22,852 nucleotides of DNA. Source: an uncultured Oscillospiraceae bacterium. Its GTDB lineage: Bacteria; Bacillota; Clostridia; Oscillospirales; Acutalibacteraceae. The stretch covers positions 1 to 22,852 of the forward strand of contig USIA01000016.1 in assembly GCA_900554535.1 (NCBI GenBank), read 5' to 3'. Positions 13,095 to 21,725 of this stretch are shown here, piece after piece; the stretch's first letter is position 1, and each line of letters opens with the position of its first letter. The position numbers and the translations under genes are program-made. The notes below the pieces were generated by a model. That model was not told the DNA's origin. It did not search any database and saw only the letters and a list, made by a program, of their open reading frames with translations.

Positions 13095-14996
13095 ATGGCT
13101 TTACTCAGTGCGAGCGAACTCACAAAAAGTTTCGGGACAGACATAGTCTTCCACGACGTGTCATTTGAAATACAGCAGAATGACCGCGTCGGTCTGGTCG
13201 GCGCCAATGGCTCCGGCAAAACCACGCTCTTCAAGGTTTTAACGGGCGAATACGCATCTGACGGCGGAAACATCTATCAAGCAAACGCCTGCCAGATCGG
13301 TTATATGGAGCAGCATGTCTGCCGTGACCTCGACCGCACCGCCTATGCGGAGGTGCTCACGGTTTTTTCAGACCTGTTGCAGATGGAAATCCGGCTCAAT
13401 GAATTGAATAATGCAGTGACCGCTCACCCTGACGAAGCGTTGATTGAAGAGCAAAGCGCGCTTAATGAACGCTTTATCCAAGAAGGCGGGCTGACCTTCC
13501 GCGGGCGGGCGCGCAGCGCGCTGCTGGGCTTGGGCTTTACGGACGAGACCATGGCGCAAGAGATCGGCGTGCTCAGCGGCGGCCAAAAGGCAAAGCTGCA
13601 GCTTGCCAAGATGCTGCTTTCCGGCGCGAATCTGCTGCTGCTCGACGAACCGACAAACCATCTGGATATTCAGAGCGTGGAATGGCTGGAGGATTTCCTG
13701 CGCAATTGGACCGGCGCTTTCCTCGTCATCTCACACGACCGTTATTTTCTAGACCGGCTATGTATGCGGACCTTTGAGCTCGCCCACCACCGCCTGACCT
13801 GCTACAAGGGAAATTATTCCGACTATTTGGAGCAAAAGAAGCTGCACGACCTGACAGTGGAGCGGCGTTATGAAAATACGCAGCGGGAAATCAAACGGCT
13901 AGAAGGTGTCGTGGCGCAGCAGCGCCAGTGGAACCGCGAAAAAAACACCCGCCGGGCAGAAAGCAAGGAAAAAGTCATTGCACGGCTGGAAAGCACATTG
14001 GAGGCGCCCGATACGCAGCAGCCAACGCTGCGCTTTTCGTTTCCAGTGGCGCAGCGCAGCGGTAACGAGGTGCTGAATGCCAGTGGGATTTCCCTTTCCT
14101 TTGAGGGGCGCACGCTGTTTCGCGATGTGGATCTGGCACTACGCCGCCAGGAACGCGTCTTCCTGCTGGGGCCGAACGGCTGCGGCAAGACCTCGCTATT
14201 GAAAACGCTTTTGGGGCAATATACGCCGGACAGCGGAACGGTACGCTTTGGCGCCAATGTCGAGGTTGGGTATTATGACCAGTTACAGACCGGGCTGCAC
14301 ATGGACAAGCGCGTCATCGATGAGATCTGGGATACATACCCACGCATGACGGAGACCGAGGTGCGCTCCGCGCTGGCGGTGTTCCTGTTCCGCGGTGAGG
14401 ATGTCTTTAAACCGGTAGCCGCGCTTTCCGGCGGGGAACGCGCGCGCGTTCTGCTTCTGCGTCTGATGCTCAGCCGGGCGAACTTTCTGCTGCTGGACGA
14501 ACCGACCAACCATCTGGATATCGCCTCCAGTGAAGCGCTGGAAAATGCTTTGCAGCAGTATGAGGGGACTCTGTTTATCGTCTCGCACGACCGCTATCTG
14601 ATCAATAAGCTTGCCGACCGCATCTACTGGCTGACGCCGGAGGGTGCCATTGCCTATCAAGGCAGCTACGATGCCTTTTTGGAACAGCGCCGAAGCCAGC
14701 AGGCCGCCCAACCAAAGGCCGAATCATCGCCCCGCAAGGGCAATGACTACGAAAACCGCAAAGCTGCCCAGGCTGCCCTGCGCAAACAGCGCGCTCAGCT
14801 GCGCCGCGTGGAGGATCGCATCGAGGAGCTGGATGCGCAAATGGAAGCGCTCAATACGCAGCTTTCCGATCCAGCGGTTGCCAGCGACTATGAAAAAGCA
14901 ATCGATCTTACCCGCCAGCTCGACGAGGCCCGCGCCGAAAGTGAATCCTTAATGGAAGAGTGGACCACGCTGTCCGAAGCGGTCGGCTCCGATTGA
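13095..14996 (+). CDS. ABC-F family ATPase, YdiF/Uup-like
   Basis: A soluble ribosome-associated ATPase of about 633 aa with two ABC domains and no membrane segment. Domain 1: Walker A GANGSGKTT (36-44), signature LSGGQ (160-164), Walker B LLLLDEPTNHLD with Glu185. A charged linker follows (about 245-310, the ABC-F ribosomal P/E-site reader region). Domain 2: GPNGCGKTS (359-367), LSGGE (444-448), LLLDEPTNHLD (Glu469). A C-terminal coiled coil covers about 555-628. Both catalytic Glu are kept, so two active sites are expected. ATG 13095 is chosen because the protein family begins there and a GGAG lies about 11 bases upstream; an upstream in-frame GTG adds 33 unconserved residues. This layout fits the housekeeping YdiF/Uup branch better than short antibiotic-resistance ABC-F proteins, but resistance cannot be ruled out. 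Confidence 0.92.
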   Translation: MALLSASELTKSFGTDIVFHDVSFEIQQNDRVGLVGANGSGKTTLFKVLTGEYASDGGNIYQANACQIGYMEQHVCRDLDRTAYAEVLTVFSDLLQMEIRLNELNNAVTAHPDEALIEEQSALNERFIQEGGLTFRGRARSALLGLGFTDETMAQEIGVLSGGQKAKLQLAKMLLSGANLLLLDEPTNHLDIQSVEWLEDFLRNWTGAFLVISHDRYFLDRLCMRTFELAHHRLTCYKGNYSDYLEQKKLHDLTVERRYENTQREIKRLEGVVAQQRQWNREKNTRRAESKEKVIARLESTLEAPDTQQPTLRFSFPVAQRSGNEVLNASGISLSFEGRTLFRDVDLALRRQERVFLLGPNGCGKTSLLKTLLGQYTPDSGTVRFGANVEVGYYDQLQTGLHMDKRVIDEIWDTYPRMTETEVRSALAVFLFRGEDVFKPVAALSGGERARVLLLRLMLSRANFLLLDEPTNHLDIASSEALENALQQYEGTLFIVSHDRYLINKLADRIYWLTPEGAIAYQGSYDAFLEQRRSQQAAQPKAESSPRKGNDYENRKAAQAALRKQRAQLRRVEDRIEELDAQMEALNTQLSDPAVASDYEKAIDLTRQLDEARAESESLMEEWTTLSEAVGSD

Positions 14997-15000
14997 AATC

Positions 15001-15028
15001 AAAAAGGGAGCCTCGCGGCTCCCTTGCC
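15001..15028. terminator. Bidirectional terminator between the ABC-F gene and the HPr-like gene
   Basis: A stem of GGGAGCC (15006-15012) with GGCTCCC (15017-15023), loop TCGC, extended by A-T pairs. Read on minus it is followed by TTTTT, making a good terminator for the HPr-like gene just 2 bp after its stop. Read on plus, the T-run is broken (TTGCCCTT), so it is weaker for the ABC-F gene. Confidence 0.8.
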
Positions 15029-15029
15029 C

Positions 15030-15263
15030 TTATTTCTGCGGCGCGAACGCTTTGATCTTTTCCATGAAGTCGCCCGCATGGTCGGACTCGACTTCCACGG
15101 TGATCGGGTTGCTCAGGTTCAAGCTGAAAACACCCATGATGGATTTGCCGTCAATTCTATATTTTCCGCTCACCAACGTCACGTCGAAGTCACATTCGCT
15201 GGCAAGCGTCACGAACTTCCGAACATCCTCAACACTGGCCAAAACAATCTGCGTTGTCTGCAT
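15030..15263 (-). CDS. HPr-like protein lacking the phosphorylatable histidine
   Basis: A 77-aa protein with the HPr fold. The second helix block KSIMGVFSLNL matches the KSIMGVMSL of HPr, and Ser41 aligns with regulatory Ser46. Aligning LASECDFDV with the TASKYDADV of HPr gives a constant offset of five and places Ser10 at the His15 position and Glu12 at Arg17, so the HARPA active site is replaced by SVEDV. It therefore cannot carry phosphate from PEP in a PTS; a regulatory role like that of Bacillus Crh is possible. ATG 15263-15261 has an AAGGAGGGG site; the longer frame has none. Monocistronic, with its own promoter and terminator. Cytoplasmic. Confidence 0.85.
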   Translation of the reverse strand: MQTTQIVLASVEDVRKFVTLASECDFDVTLVSGKYRIDGKSIMGVFSLNLSNPITVEVESDHAGDFMEKIKAFAPQK

Positions 15264-15334
15264 GATGATCCCCTCCTTGATTTTCGTGCGCAACCTAAAG
15301 TGCATCCTGTGGTCTGCGCTGGGTTACTGATTCC

Positions 15335-15363
15335 ATCATACCGCAACCGGACCGCCAATGCAA
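15335..15363 (-). promoter_or_regulatory. Promoter of the HPr-like gene
   Basis: TTGCAT (15363-15358), 17-bp spacer, TATGAT (15340-15335) on minus. The leader of about 65 nt ends in a strong ribosome site. The region is shared with the divergent mtaB gene, whose own promoter I do not see clearly. Confidence 0.7.
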
Positions 15364-15403
15364 TCGATTTCTTCATTTTTTATCCATGAAAGGGCGCTGA
15401 TCT

Positions 15404-16705
15404 ATGAACGTATCCGCCATCACCCTCGGGTGCAAAGTCAACCAATATGAAACGCAGGCGATGCTGGCCGCCATGGAGCGGGCCGGCTTTTCCATTTGCG
15501 ACGGCCCCGCGGACGTGATATTGATCAATTCCTGCACCGTCACCGCCCAGAGCGACCACAAGGTGCGCCAGGCGCTGCACCGCGCGCGGCGTGAAAATCC
15601 GGATGCCGTGCTCGTGCTGACCGGATGCATGCCGCAGGCCTTCCCCGAAAAGGCTGCGGCCCTACTTGACGCGGACATTGTCCTGGGCAACGCAAACCGC
15701 GCTGCCCTGCCCGCGCACGTGCTGCACTATCTTTCTACCCACCAGCGCATTGTGGATATTGAACCGCACGGCAGCTGCTTTGAGCCGATGCAGGTTACGG
15801 ATTTTTATGAACGCACGCGCGCGTTTTTAAAAATCGAGGATGGCTGCAACCGTTTTTGTTCTTACTGTATCATCCCCTATGCGCGCGGCCGCGTACGCTC
15901 CAAGCCCTTAGAAGAATTGCAGGCGGAGTTGTCTGCGTTGGGGGCGCACGGCTATCGTGAAGTGGTGCTGACCGGCATCAATTTACCCGCCTACGGCCAG
16001 GACTTGGGCCTGACGCTCTGCGACGCAGTGGAGGCCGCGTGTGCGACACCGGGCATCCTGCGCGTACGGCTCGGTTCTCTGGAGCCGGAAATGCTGACCC
16101 CGCCGGTTATCATGCGGCTGTCGCGTCAGAAAGCACTCTGCCCGCAATTTCACTTGGCGCTTCAAAGCGGCTGTGACGCCACACTCCAGCGTATGAACCG
16201 GCATTACACCACCGCGGAATACCGGAAAATTGCGCAGGACCTGCGCGCCGCCTTTCCCAACACAGCGCTCACCACAGACATGATGGTTGGTTTTCCCGGC
16301 GAAACGGACGAGGAATTTGCCCAAAGTCTGGCCTTTGCGAAGGAGATCGCCTTTGCAAAGGTGCATGTCTTTGCCTATTCACGCCGGCCCGGTACACGCG
16401 CGGCCGATTTCCCAAATCAGGTCACGAACGCAGAAAAAGAACGCCGCTCCGCCCTCTTAATCGACGCGACGAAGCGCACGCGGACTGCTTTCCTGCAAAA
16501 ACAGGTTGGTCTTGTTGAGGAGGTCCTGTTTGAGCAGCAAAAACAGCCCGGCGTCTGGGAAGGATATACCCGCAATTATACACCGGTCTATCTGGCAAGC
16601 AGCGCCTCGCTTGCCGGTCAAATCCTGCGCGTCCGACTGACGGGGCTTGCCGGCGACGGCTGCGCAGCGCAAGCCGTCCAGGAAGAAGCCAGCGGTGCCA
16701 TATAA
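15404..16705 (+). CDS. mtaB: tRNA methylthiotransferase MtaB
   Basis: The product is a radical-SAM enzyme that adds the 2-methylthio group to N6-threonylcarbamoyladenosine at tRNA position 37. It is 433 aa. The N-terminal methylthiotransferase domain shows the MtaB-type opening ITLGCKVNQYET with Cys10, then Cys44 in INSCTVT and Cys75 in LTGCMPQ, the three ligands of the auxiliary 4Fe-4S cluster. The radical-SAM motif is EDGCNRFCSYCIIPYARGR, with Cys148, Cys152 and Cys155. A C-terminal TRAM-like RNA-binding part covers about residues 365-425. CKVNQYE separates it from MiaB and RimO. ATG 15404 follows GAAAGGG. It faces the glycosyl-hydrolase-like gene convergently. Confidence 0.94.
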   Translation: MNVSAITLGCKVNQYETQAMLAAMERAGFSICDGPADVILINSCTVTAQSDHKVRQALHRARRENPDAVLVLTGCMPQAFPEKAAALLDADIVLGNANRAALPAHVLHYLSTHQRIVDIEPHGSCFEPMQVTDFYERTRAFLKIEDGCNRFCSYCIIPYARGRVRSKPLEELQAELSALGAHGYREVVLTGINLPAYGQDLGLTLCDAVEAACATPGILRVRLGSLEPEMLTPPVIMRLSRQKALCPQFHLALQSGCDATLQRMNRHYTTAEYRKIAQDLRAAFPNTALTTDMMVGFPGETDEEFAQSLAFAKEIAFAKVHVFAYSRRPGTRAADFPNQVTNAEKERRSALLIDATKRTRTAFLQKQVGLVEEVLFEQQKQPGVWEGYTRNYTPVYLASSASLAGQILRVRLTGLAGDGCAAQAVQEEASGAI

Positions 16706-16755
16706 TCATCTTGAAATATGACGTGTCAGTCCCGACAAAGTCGAGTGGTGATTAT
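16702..16755. other. Short convergent intergenic dyad
   Basis: ATAATCATC (16702-16710) can pair with GGTGATTAT (16747-16755), with an inner CGAC-AAA-GTCG stem (16733-16743). It spans the stop codons of both convergent genes. It lacks a GC-rich stem plus T-tract, so it is at most a weak bidirectional terminator. Confidence 0.3.
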
Positions 16756-18044
16756 GTAAAGAGCTTCATCACGTTCTGTACTTCCTGCTTGCGGTTACTA
16801 GAAATCAAATCCTCATAGGCATAGAACATAAATCCATTGCAGCCCAAAGACCGGCCGGTTTCCACTTGGCGCGCTATGGTATCAGTGCTGTTTCTCCAGG
16901 AACCCTTGTCGGCGTCTGTGCCGATCTTATAAAGTCCCAGGCCAAAATAGAGTTTGACGCTCTTTTCCGTAACAAGATTCTTCCACGTTTTAGCTGCTGA
17001 GGCATAGGGCAAAACCGGGTTATCGTAGTTATAGTAAAGCTGAGGGCAAATATAATCGACATATCCGGAATGTTGGCACCAGACGCTGACATCCGCGCCC
17101 ATCTCCAGGTCATTTTTCAGATTGCCCTGGGGCGAGACGCCGAAAACTGCGTCTGGCCGCGCGGCTTTCACGGCCTGGTAAGTGGCCTTAAGCAGCGCGT
17201 TGATGTTTTCGCAGCGCCATTTTTCCAGGGAAAGCGGGCTGTCCTTTGCGCTTTTGCAGTAGGCCGCATAGGAAGCCTTGTCAAAATCCGCGTTTTGATC
17301 AGGATAAAAATAGTCGTCGTACTGCACCCCGTCCACATCATAGTTCTGCACGATCTCCTTGACCCCATTGACAATGTAATCACGCACCCCGGACCAGCCG
17401 GGATCCAAATATTTATTCTTGTTGTATTCCACGGCCCAGTCCTTTCGCTTCGGGTCCGAACGGAACACATTCCAGGGATTGTTTTCGCTGAGGATAGACG
17501 GCAGGCCGTTGAGCGTGACACGCATGGGATTGACCCAGGCGTGAAATTGCAGCCCAGCCTTGTGCGTGGCCTCGACCATATAGGCCAGCGGGTCAAAACC
17601 GGGGTTTACGCCCTGGGTGCCCCCCACCAAATGGGACCAGGGGTACAACTTCGACGGATACATGGCATCGCTAAAAGGCCGCACGTGGACGATCAAGGCG
17701 TTCATACCGCGGGCTTTTGCATTTTGGACAATCGCGTCGTATTTTTTTTGAAACGCCGCTTGGCTGCGGTTGGATGCGCCGCTCATGTCCAGATCCATAT
17801 ACGTCACCCAAACCGCCCGCATTTCTGGCTGGGCTTCCGCTGGCGTTGCCTGGACCGGTGAGGCCCCGAGCGGTAAAGCGCTGCTCGTCGCGCTGCTGGC
17901 AGAGGCAGTGGAGATGGCAGAAGAAGTCACCGCTGTCCCTGATGTCTGGTCTATTTTGCGCATAACCATGATAACCAGCACCACCACAATCAGAACAAGA
18001 ACCGCCAGAATTTGTTTATGTTTATGCACGAGCGAGATGACCAC
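16752..18044 (-). CDS. Membrane-anchored glycosyl hydrolase-10-like protein (YngK/DUF187 type)
   Basis: A protein of about 430 aa. A basic N-terminus precedes one membrane span (about residues 10-28, rich in Leu/Ile/Val), then a Ser/Ala/Thr-rich extracellular linker (about 34-72), then a TIM-barrel glycosyl-hydrolase-like 10 domain starting MRAVWVTYMDLDM. Family blocks include HAWVNPMRV, YDVDGVQYDDYFYP and VFGVSPQGN, the acidic DDY segment probably lying in the active site. Known relatives are surface or sporulation-linked proteins thought to act on cell-wall glycans; the substrate is not known. The start is GTG 18044-18042, seven bases after GGAGG; no ATG serves. It is anchored outside the cell with N-in orientation. 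It is divergent from the DUF1294 gene. Confidence 0.87.
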   Translation of the reverse strand: MVISLVHKHKQILAVLVLIVVVLVIMVMRKIDQTSGTAVTSSAISTASASSATSSALPLGASPVQATPAEAQPEMRAVWVTYMDLDMSGASNRSQAAFQKKYDAIVQNAKARGMNALIVHVRPFSDAMYPSKLYPWSHLVGGTQGVNPGFDPLAYMVEATHKAGLQFHAWVNPMRVTLNGLPSILSENNPWNVFRSDPKRKDWAVEYNKNKYLDPGWSGVRDYIVNGVKEIVQNYDVDGVQYDDYFYPDQNADFDKASYAAYCKSAKDSPLSLEKWRCENINALLKATYQAVKAARPDAVFGVSPQGNLKNDLEMGADVSVWCQHSGYVDYICPQLYYNYDNPVLPYASAAKTWKNLVTEKSVKLYFGLGLYKIGTDADKGSWRNSTDTIARQVETGRSLGCNGFMFYAYEDLISSNRKQEVQNVMKLFT

Positions 18045-18127
18045 AGCGCTTCCTCCCTGTTTTTGAAATCCGTGGCAGGACGCCACCGCCTTCAGTATAG
18101 AAAGTCCGGAAGGAGAATCTGCGCGAA

Positions 18128-18433
18128 ATGTGTACAGGCTGGAAAATTGTATTCTGTTATTGGGCAGTGGTCAGCTTGGCTGCAATTCTGCTGACCGTGC
18201 ATGACAAGCGCGCGGCGCGCCGGGGAGCCTGGCGCGTACGCGAAAGGACGCTGTTGTTCTGGGCATTTGCAGGCGGCAGCCTGGCCATGTGGATGACAAT
18301 GCTGGCAATCCGGCACAAAACGCACCGTCCGAAATTTATGGTGGGGTTGCCCTGCATTCTGGCGCTGCAAATCATCTGCGCTGCAGTGGCCTGCATGCAT
18401 ATTCATGCCCTTTCTATGCCTGGAGACGTCTGA
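18128..18433 (+). CDS. DUF1294 family small membrane protein
   Basis: A 101-aa integral membrane protein with about three hydrophobic segments (near residues 8-24, 42-60 and 72-92). Family landmarks are DKRAARRGAWRVRERTLLFW and the conserved RHKTHRPKFMVGLP. Function is unknown in the family. ATG 18128 has an AAGGAG about 12 bases upstream, a little far. It is transcribed away from the glycosyl-hydrolase-like gene and ends at a strong bidirectional terminator. Confidence 0.85.
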   Translation: MCTGWKIVFCYWAVVSLAAILLTVHDKRAARRGAWRVRERTLLFWAFAGGSLAMWMTMLAIRHKTHRPKFMVGLPCILALQIICAAVACMHIHALSMPGDV

Positions 18434-18480
18434 ATTCAGACCAAGCTGCGTTCCCTCTTTCCCAGCACCTGACTGCCACA

Positions 18481-18533
18481 AAAAAGACGGCTGCGGCCTG
18501 TGCCCATGCACAGAAACCGCAGCCGTCTTTTTT
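18481..18533. terminator. Long bidirectional intrinsic terminator
   Basis: A two-tier hairpin: outer stem GACGGCTGCGG with CCGCAGCCGTC, flanked by A-run and T-run, and an inner 6-bp stem CTGTGC/GCACAG (18498-18503 with 18508-18513). On plus it ends in six T; on minus it ends in at least six T as well. It serves the DUF1294 gene and the convergent methyltransferase gene that ends the leuS operon. Confidence 0.9.
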
Positions 18534-18545
18534 CGGACTCTATAC

Positions 18546-19202
18546 TTACTTTTTCGCCGTCAAAATTGCCGTTGCACCTTTTTGGCCCACGCATTCCGGA
18601 CACATGAATCCGGCTTCGCGCAAAAGTGCTAACTCATTGGTCACAGTCAGCGGCGTATCAAAATGGAAATACCCCGCCGGCTTGCCCGCAGCCAGGGACG
18701 CATACTTTGCAAAATACGCATCTTCCTCTGCCTGGTCTGCCGCCATATAGTCTCCGTTTAAAAAAGTCCCGCCCTGCTTTAAGCACATATAGATCTTCTG
18801 ATACAGGGCGCGTTTGGCTTCATGCGTAAAATGGTGCAGGCTTTCGACCGACAGCACGACGTCAAAGCGCTCCACGCCAAAGTCATATTCCAGATAATCG
18901 CCCCAGACCAGCGTCACGCGTTTGCCCATACCGGAAAACTTTTCATGCAGTTTGCCCAGCATTTTCTGAGAAAGATCGATCCCCGTGACCACCGCATCCG
19001 GCACGGCCTCGAACACGCCCGACAGCTCCAGGCCGGTCCCGCAGCCAAGGTCCAGCACATGCATGCCCGCCTGGCGCGGCAAAAGCCCCATGATCGCTCG
19101 ATATGCTTCTGGCACGCCTTCGACCTCAGACAGCATGTGTGCGTCATATCCATCCACATGCGTGTCAAAGAACACGTCCATCTTTTCTAATTTTTCTACC
19201 AT
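18546..19202 (-). CDS. Class I SAM-dependent methyltransferase
   Basis: A Rossmann-fold methyltransferase of about 218 aa. Motif I is HVLDLGCGTGLEL (about 48-60), the SAM ribose-binding acidic residue is in VTGIDLSQKML, and FDVVLSVESLHHF is motif IV-like. The opening FFDTHVDGYDAHML occurs in clostridial methyltransferases of unknown substrate. Small-molecule or RNA substrates are both possible. ATG 19202-19200 is preferred over the TTG three bases upstream. The gene lies 46 bp after leuS with no terminator between, so it is probably the last gene of that operon. Confidence 0.85.
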   Translation of the reverse strand: MVEKLEKMDVFFDTHVDGYDAHMLSEVEGVPEAYRAIMGLLPRQAGMHVLDLGCGTGLELSGVFEAVPDAVVTGIDLSQKMLGKLHEKFSGMGKRVTLVWGDYLEYDFGVERFDVVLSVESLHHFTHEAKRALYQKIYMCLKQGGTFLNGDYMAADQAEEDAYFAKYASLAAGKPAGYFHFDTPLTVTNELALLREAGFMCPECVGQKGATAILTAKK

Positions 19203-19248
19203 CAATCGAAAACCTCTCTCTTACCAAAAAGGAAATTGAAATCCCCTA

Positions 19249-21660
19249 TCATCCCTTGCAGACCAGATTCACCAGTTTGCCGGGCACATAGATCTCTTTG
19301 ACGAGCGTCTTTCCAGCAATGGCCGCGGCGATCTTCTCATTCGCCTTGGCAGCTGCGAGGGCGTCTTCCTTGGCGATATCCGCAGAAACGGACAGGCGCG
19401 CGCGCACCTTGCCATTGATCTGGACTGCAATCTCAACCAAATCGTCCTTGCATTTGGCCTCGTCATATTGCGGCCAGGGTTGCTGGCAGGCCATCCCCCC
19501 TGTGCCGATATTGGCCCAGACCTCTTCTGTCACGTGCGGCGCAAAGGGGTCGAGCAGCAACGTAAAGATGCGCAGCTCCCCGCGGGTGATGGAGCCGGCC
19601 GCGTTAATCTCATTGAGCAGGCTCATCAACGCAGCGATGGCCGTGTTGAATTTCAGCTGCTCAATATCCTCGCTGACCTTTTTAATTGTCTTATGGAACG
19701 GCCGTTCCAGTTCGGGGCGAATCGCGTCGCCCTCAATCATTGCATCCTGTAAAGCGAAATAGCGCTCCACAAAGCGACGGCAGCCTTTCAAGCTGTTGGT
19801 GCTCCACGGCGCCGCCTTTTCGAAATCGCCGATGAACATTTCGTAAAGCCGCAGCGTATCCGCGCCATATTCATTGACAATATCATCTGGATTGACGACA
19901 TTGCCGCGAGACTTGCTCATCTTTTCGCCGTTTTCGCCGAGAATCATGCCGTGGCTGGTGCGTTTGGCATACGGTTCCGGCGTGGGGACCTCGCCGATGT
20001 CGTAGAGGAATTTGTGCCAGAACCGGCTATAAAGCAGATGCAGGGTCGTATGCTCCATGCCGCCGTTATACCAATCGACCGGCAGCCAGTAATCCATGGC
20101 TTCTTTACTGGCAAAAGCCGTGTCGTTGTGCGGGTCTGTATAGCGCAGAAAATACCACGACGAACCGGCCCATTGGGGCATGGTGTCCGTTTCACGCTTG
20201 GCTGGGCCGCCGCAGTGCGGACAAGTTGTATTGACCCAATCTGTCATCTTCGCCAGCGGCGACTCGCCGTCGTCGGTTGGCTCATAGCTCTCGACTTCTG
20301 GGAGGCGCAGCGGGAGCTGGTCCTCCGGCAGCGGCACATAGCCGCATTTATCGCACTTCACAATCGGGATCGGCTCGCCCCAATAGCGCTGGCGCGCGAA
20401 CACCCAGTCGCGCAGCTTATAATTGACTTTCTTGCGGCCAAAGCCCTTTTCTTCCATGTAGTCCTTGATCTTTACCTTTGCTTCTTCGACGGGAAGGCCG
20501 TCTAAAAAGCCGGAGTTGACCATGATGCCGGTGGCGCAGTCGGTGAAGGCCTCCTCCTCGACATTGCCGCCCTTGACGACTTCGACGATCGGCAGGCCAA
20601 ATTTCTTGGCAAAGGCCCAGTCACGCGTGTCGTGCGCCGGAACAGCCATGATGGCGCCCGTGCCATACGACATCAGCACGTAATCGGAGATAAAGATCGG
20701 GATTTCCTTGCCATTGACCGGGTTGATCGCACGCACGCCTTCCAGCTGCACGCCCGTCTTGTCCTTATTGATCTGCGCACGCTCAAACTCGCTCTTGCGC
20801 GCAGCCTGCTGCTGATAGTCGCGGATTGCGTTCATGTTTTGCAGCTGGCCGCTCCATTTATCGATGTACGGATGCTCCGGCGAAATGACCATGTACGTGG
20901 CGCCAAAGAGCGTATCCGGCCGAGTGGTATAGACGGTCAGCTTGTCACCGGCTGTGGTCTGAAAATCGACCTCTGCGCCTTCACTGCGGCCGATCCAGTT
21001 TTTTTGCTGGGTCTTGACGCGCTCGGGATAATCGACGGTATCCAGACCGTCGATCAGCTTTTGGGCATAGTCGGTGATTTTCAGCATCCACTGGCTCTTT
21101 TCCTTGTGGATGACCGGGCTGCCGCAGCGCTCGCAAACGCCCTCCACAACCTCTTCATTTGCCAGGACGCACTTGCAGCCGGTGCACCAGTTGACATTCA
21201 TTTTCTTTTTATAGGCAAGGCCGTGCTTGAAAAGCTGCAGGAAAATCCACTGGGTCCACTTGTAATAATCCGGGTCTGTCGTATTGATCTCGCGGCTCCA
21301 GTCAAAAGAAATACCGAGCGACTGGATCTGTTTTTTAAAGCGCGCGACGTTATTCTTTGTGACGGTGGCCGGATGAATATGGTTTTTGATCGCGTAGTTC
21401 TCGGTCGGCAGGCCAAAGGCGTCCCACCCGATCGGATACAAAACGTTATACCCCTGCATACGGCGCTTGCGCGCAATGATATCCAGCGCCGTATACGGGC
21501 GCGGGTGGCCGACATGCAGGCCCTGCCCAGACGGATACGGGAACTCGACAAGCGCGTAATACTTCGGCTTGCCGCAGGTATGGTCCTGCGCATGGAACAC
21601 GCCCGCCGCTTCCCAGGCGTCCTGCCATTTCTTTTCAATTGCTTTGTGGTCGTATTTCAA
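19249..21660 (-). CDS. leuS: Leucyl-tRNA synthetase
   Basis: The product charges tRNA-Leu. It is about 803 aa, normal for bacterial LeuRS. The HIGH-type motif is HVGH (49-52) in PYPSGQGLHVGHPRPY. Zinc-ribbon-like Cys pairs occur at about 159-179 and 436-483. The CP1 editing domain (about 222-415) has TTRPDT (245-250) and GTGAIMAVPAHDTRDWAF, whose Asp347 is the editing-site Asp. KMSKS is at 580-584. The start is probably TTG 21660-21658, where the conserved protein begins (KYDHKAIEKKWQ), preceded by AAGGGG eight bases upstream; an in-frame GTG at 21708 adds 16 unlikely residues. It follows rsfS by 65 bp in the canonical order. Confidence 0.97.
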   Translation of the reverse strand: MKYDHKAIEKKWQDAWEAAGVFHAQDHTCGKPKYYALVEFPYPSGQGLHVGHPRPYTALDIIARKRRMQGYNVLYPIGWDAFGLPTENYAIKNHIHPATVTKNNVARFKKQIQSLGISFDWSREINTTDPDYYKWTQWIFLQLFKHGLAYKKKMNVNWCTGCKCVLANEEVVEGVCERCGSPVIHKEKSQWMLKITDYAQKLIDGLDTVDYPERVKTQQKNWIGRSEGAEVDFQTTAGDKLTVYTTRPDTLFGATYMVISPEHPYIDKWSGQLQNMNAIRDYQQQAARKSEFERAQINKDKTGVQLEGVRAINPVNGKEIPIFISDYVLMSYGTGAIMAVPAHDTRDWAFAKKFGLPIVEVVKGGNVEEEAFTDCATGIMVNSGFLDGLPVEEAKVKIKDYMEEKGFGRKKVNYKLRDWVFARQRYWGEPIPIVKCDKCGYVPLPEDQLPLRLPEVESYEPTDDGESPLAKMTDWVNTTCPHCGGPAKRETDTMPQWAGSSWYFLRYTDPHNDTAFASKEAMDYWLPVDWYNGGMEHTTLHLLYSRFWHKFLYDIGEVPTPEPYAKRTSHGMILGENGEKMSKSRGNVVNPDDIVNEYGADTLRLYEMFIGDFEKAAPWSTNSLKGCRRFVERYFALQDAMIEGDAIRPELERPFHKTIKKVSEDIEQLKFNTAIAALMSLLNEINAAGSITRGELRIFTLLLDPFAPHVTEEVWANIGTGGMACQQPWPQYDEAKCKDDLVEIAVQINGKVRARLSVSADIAKEDALAAAKANEKIAAAIAGKTLVKEIYVPGKLVNLVCKG

Positions 21661-21725
21661 TGTTCTTGCCCCTTTTCCACACGCGCCTTTGCCCCCAAAC
21701 GGCCGCACAGCGCGCCAGAATTTCT

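Noticed and set aside
13095..14996. Antibiotic-resistance ABC-F determinant
   Set aside because: The long C-terminal coiled coil and housekeeping neighbourhood suit YdiF/Uup; nothing in the sequence points to acquired resistance or transfer.
18092..18511. Minus-strand frame of about 139 codons opposite the DUF1294 gene
   Set aside because: It begins inside a transcription terminator, has no ribosome site, and the plus-strand DUF1294 frame carries the family motifs.
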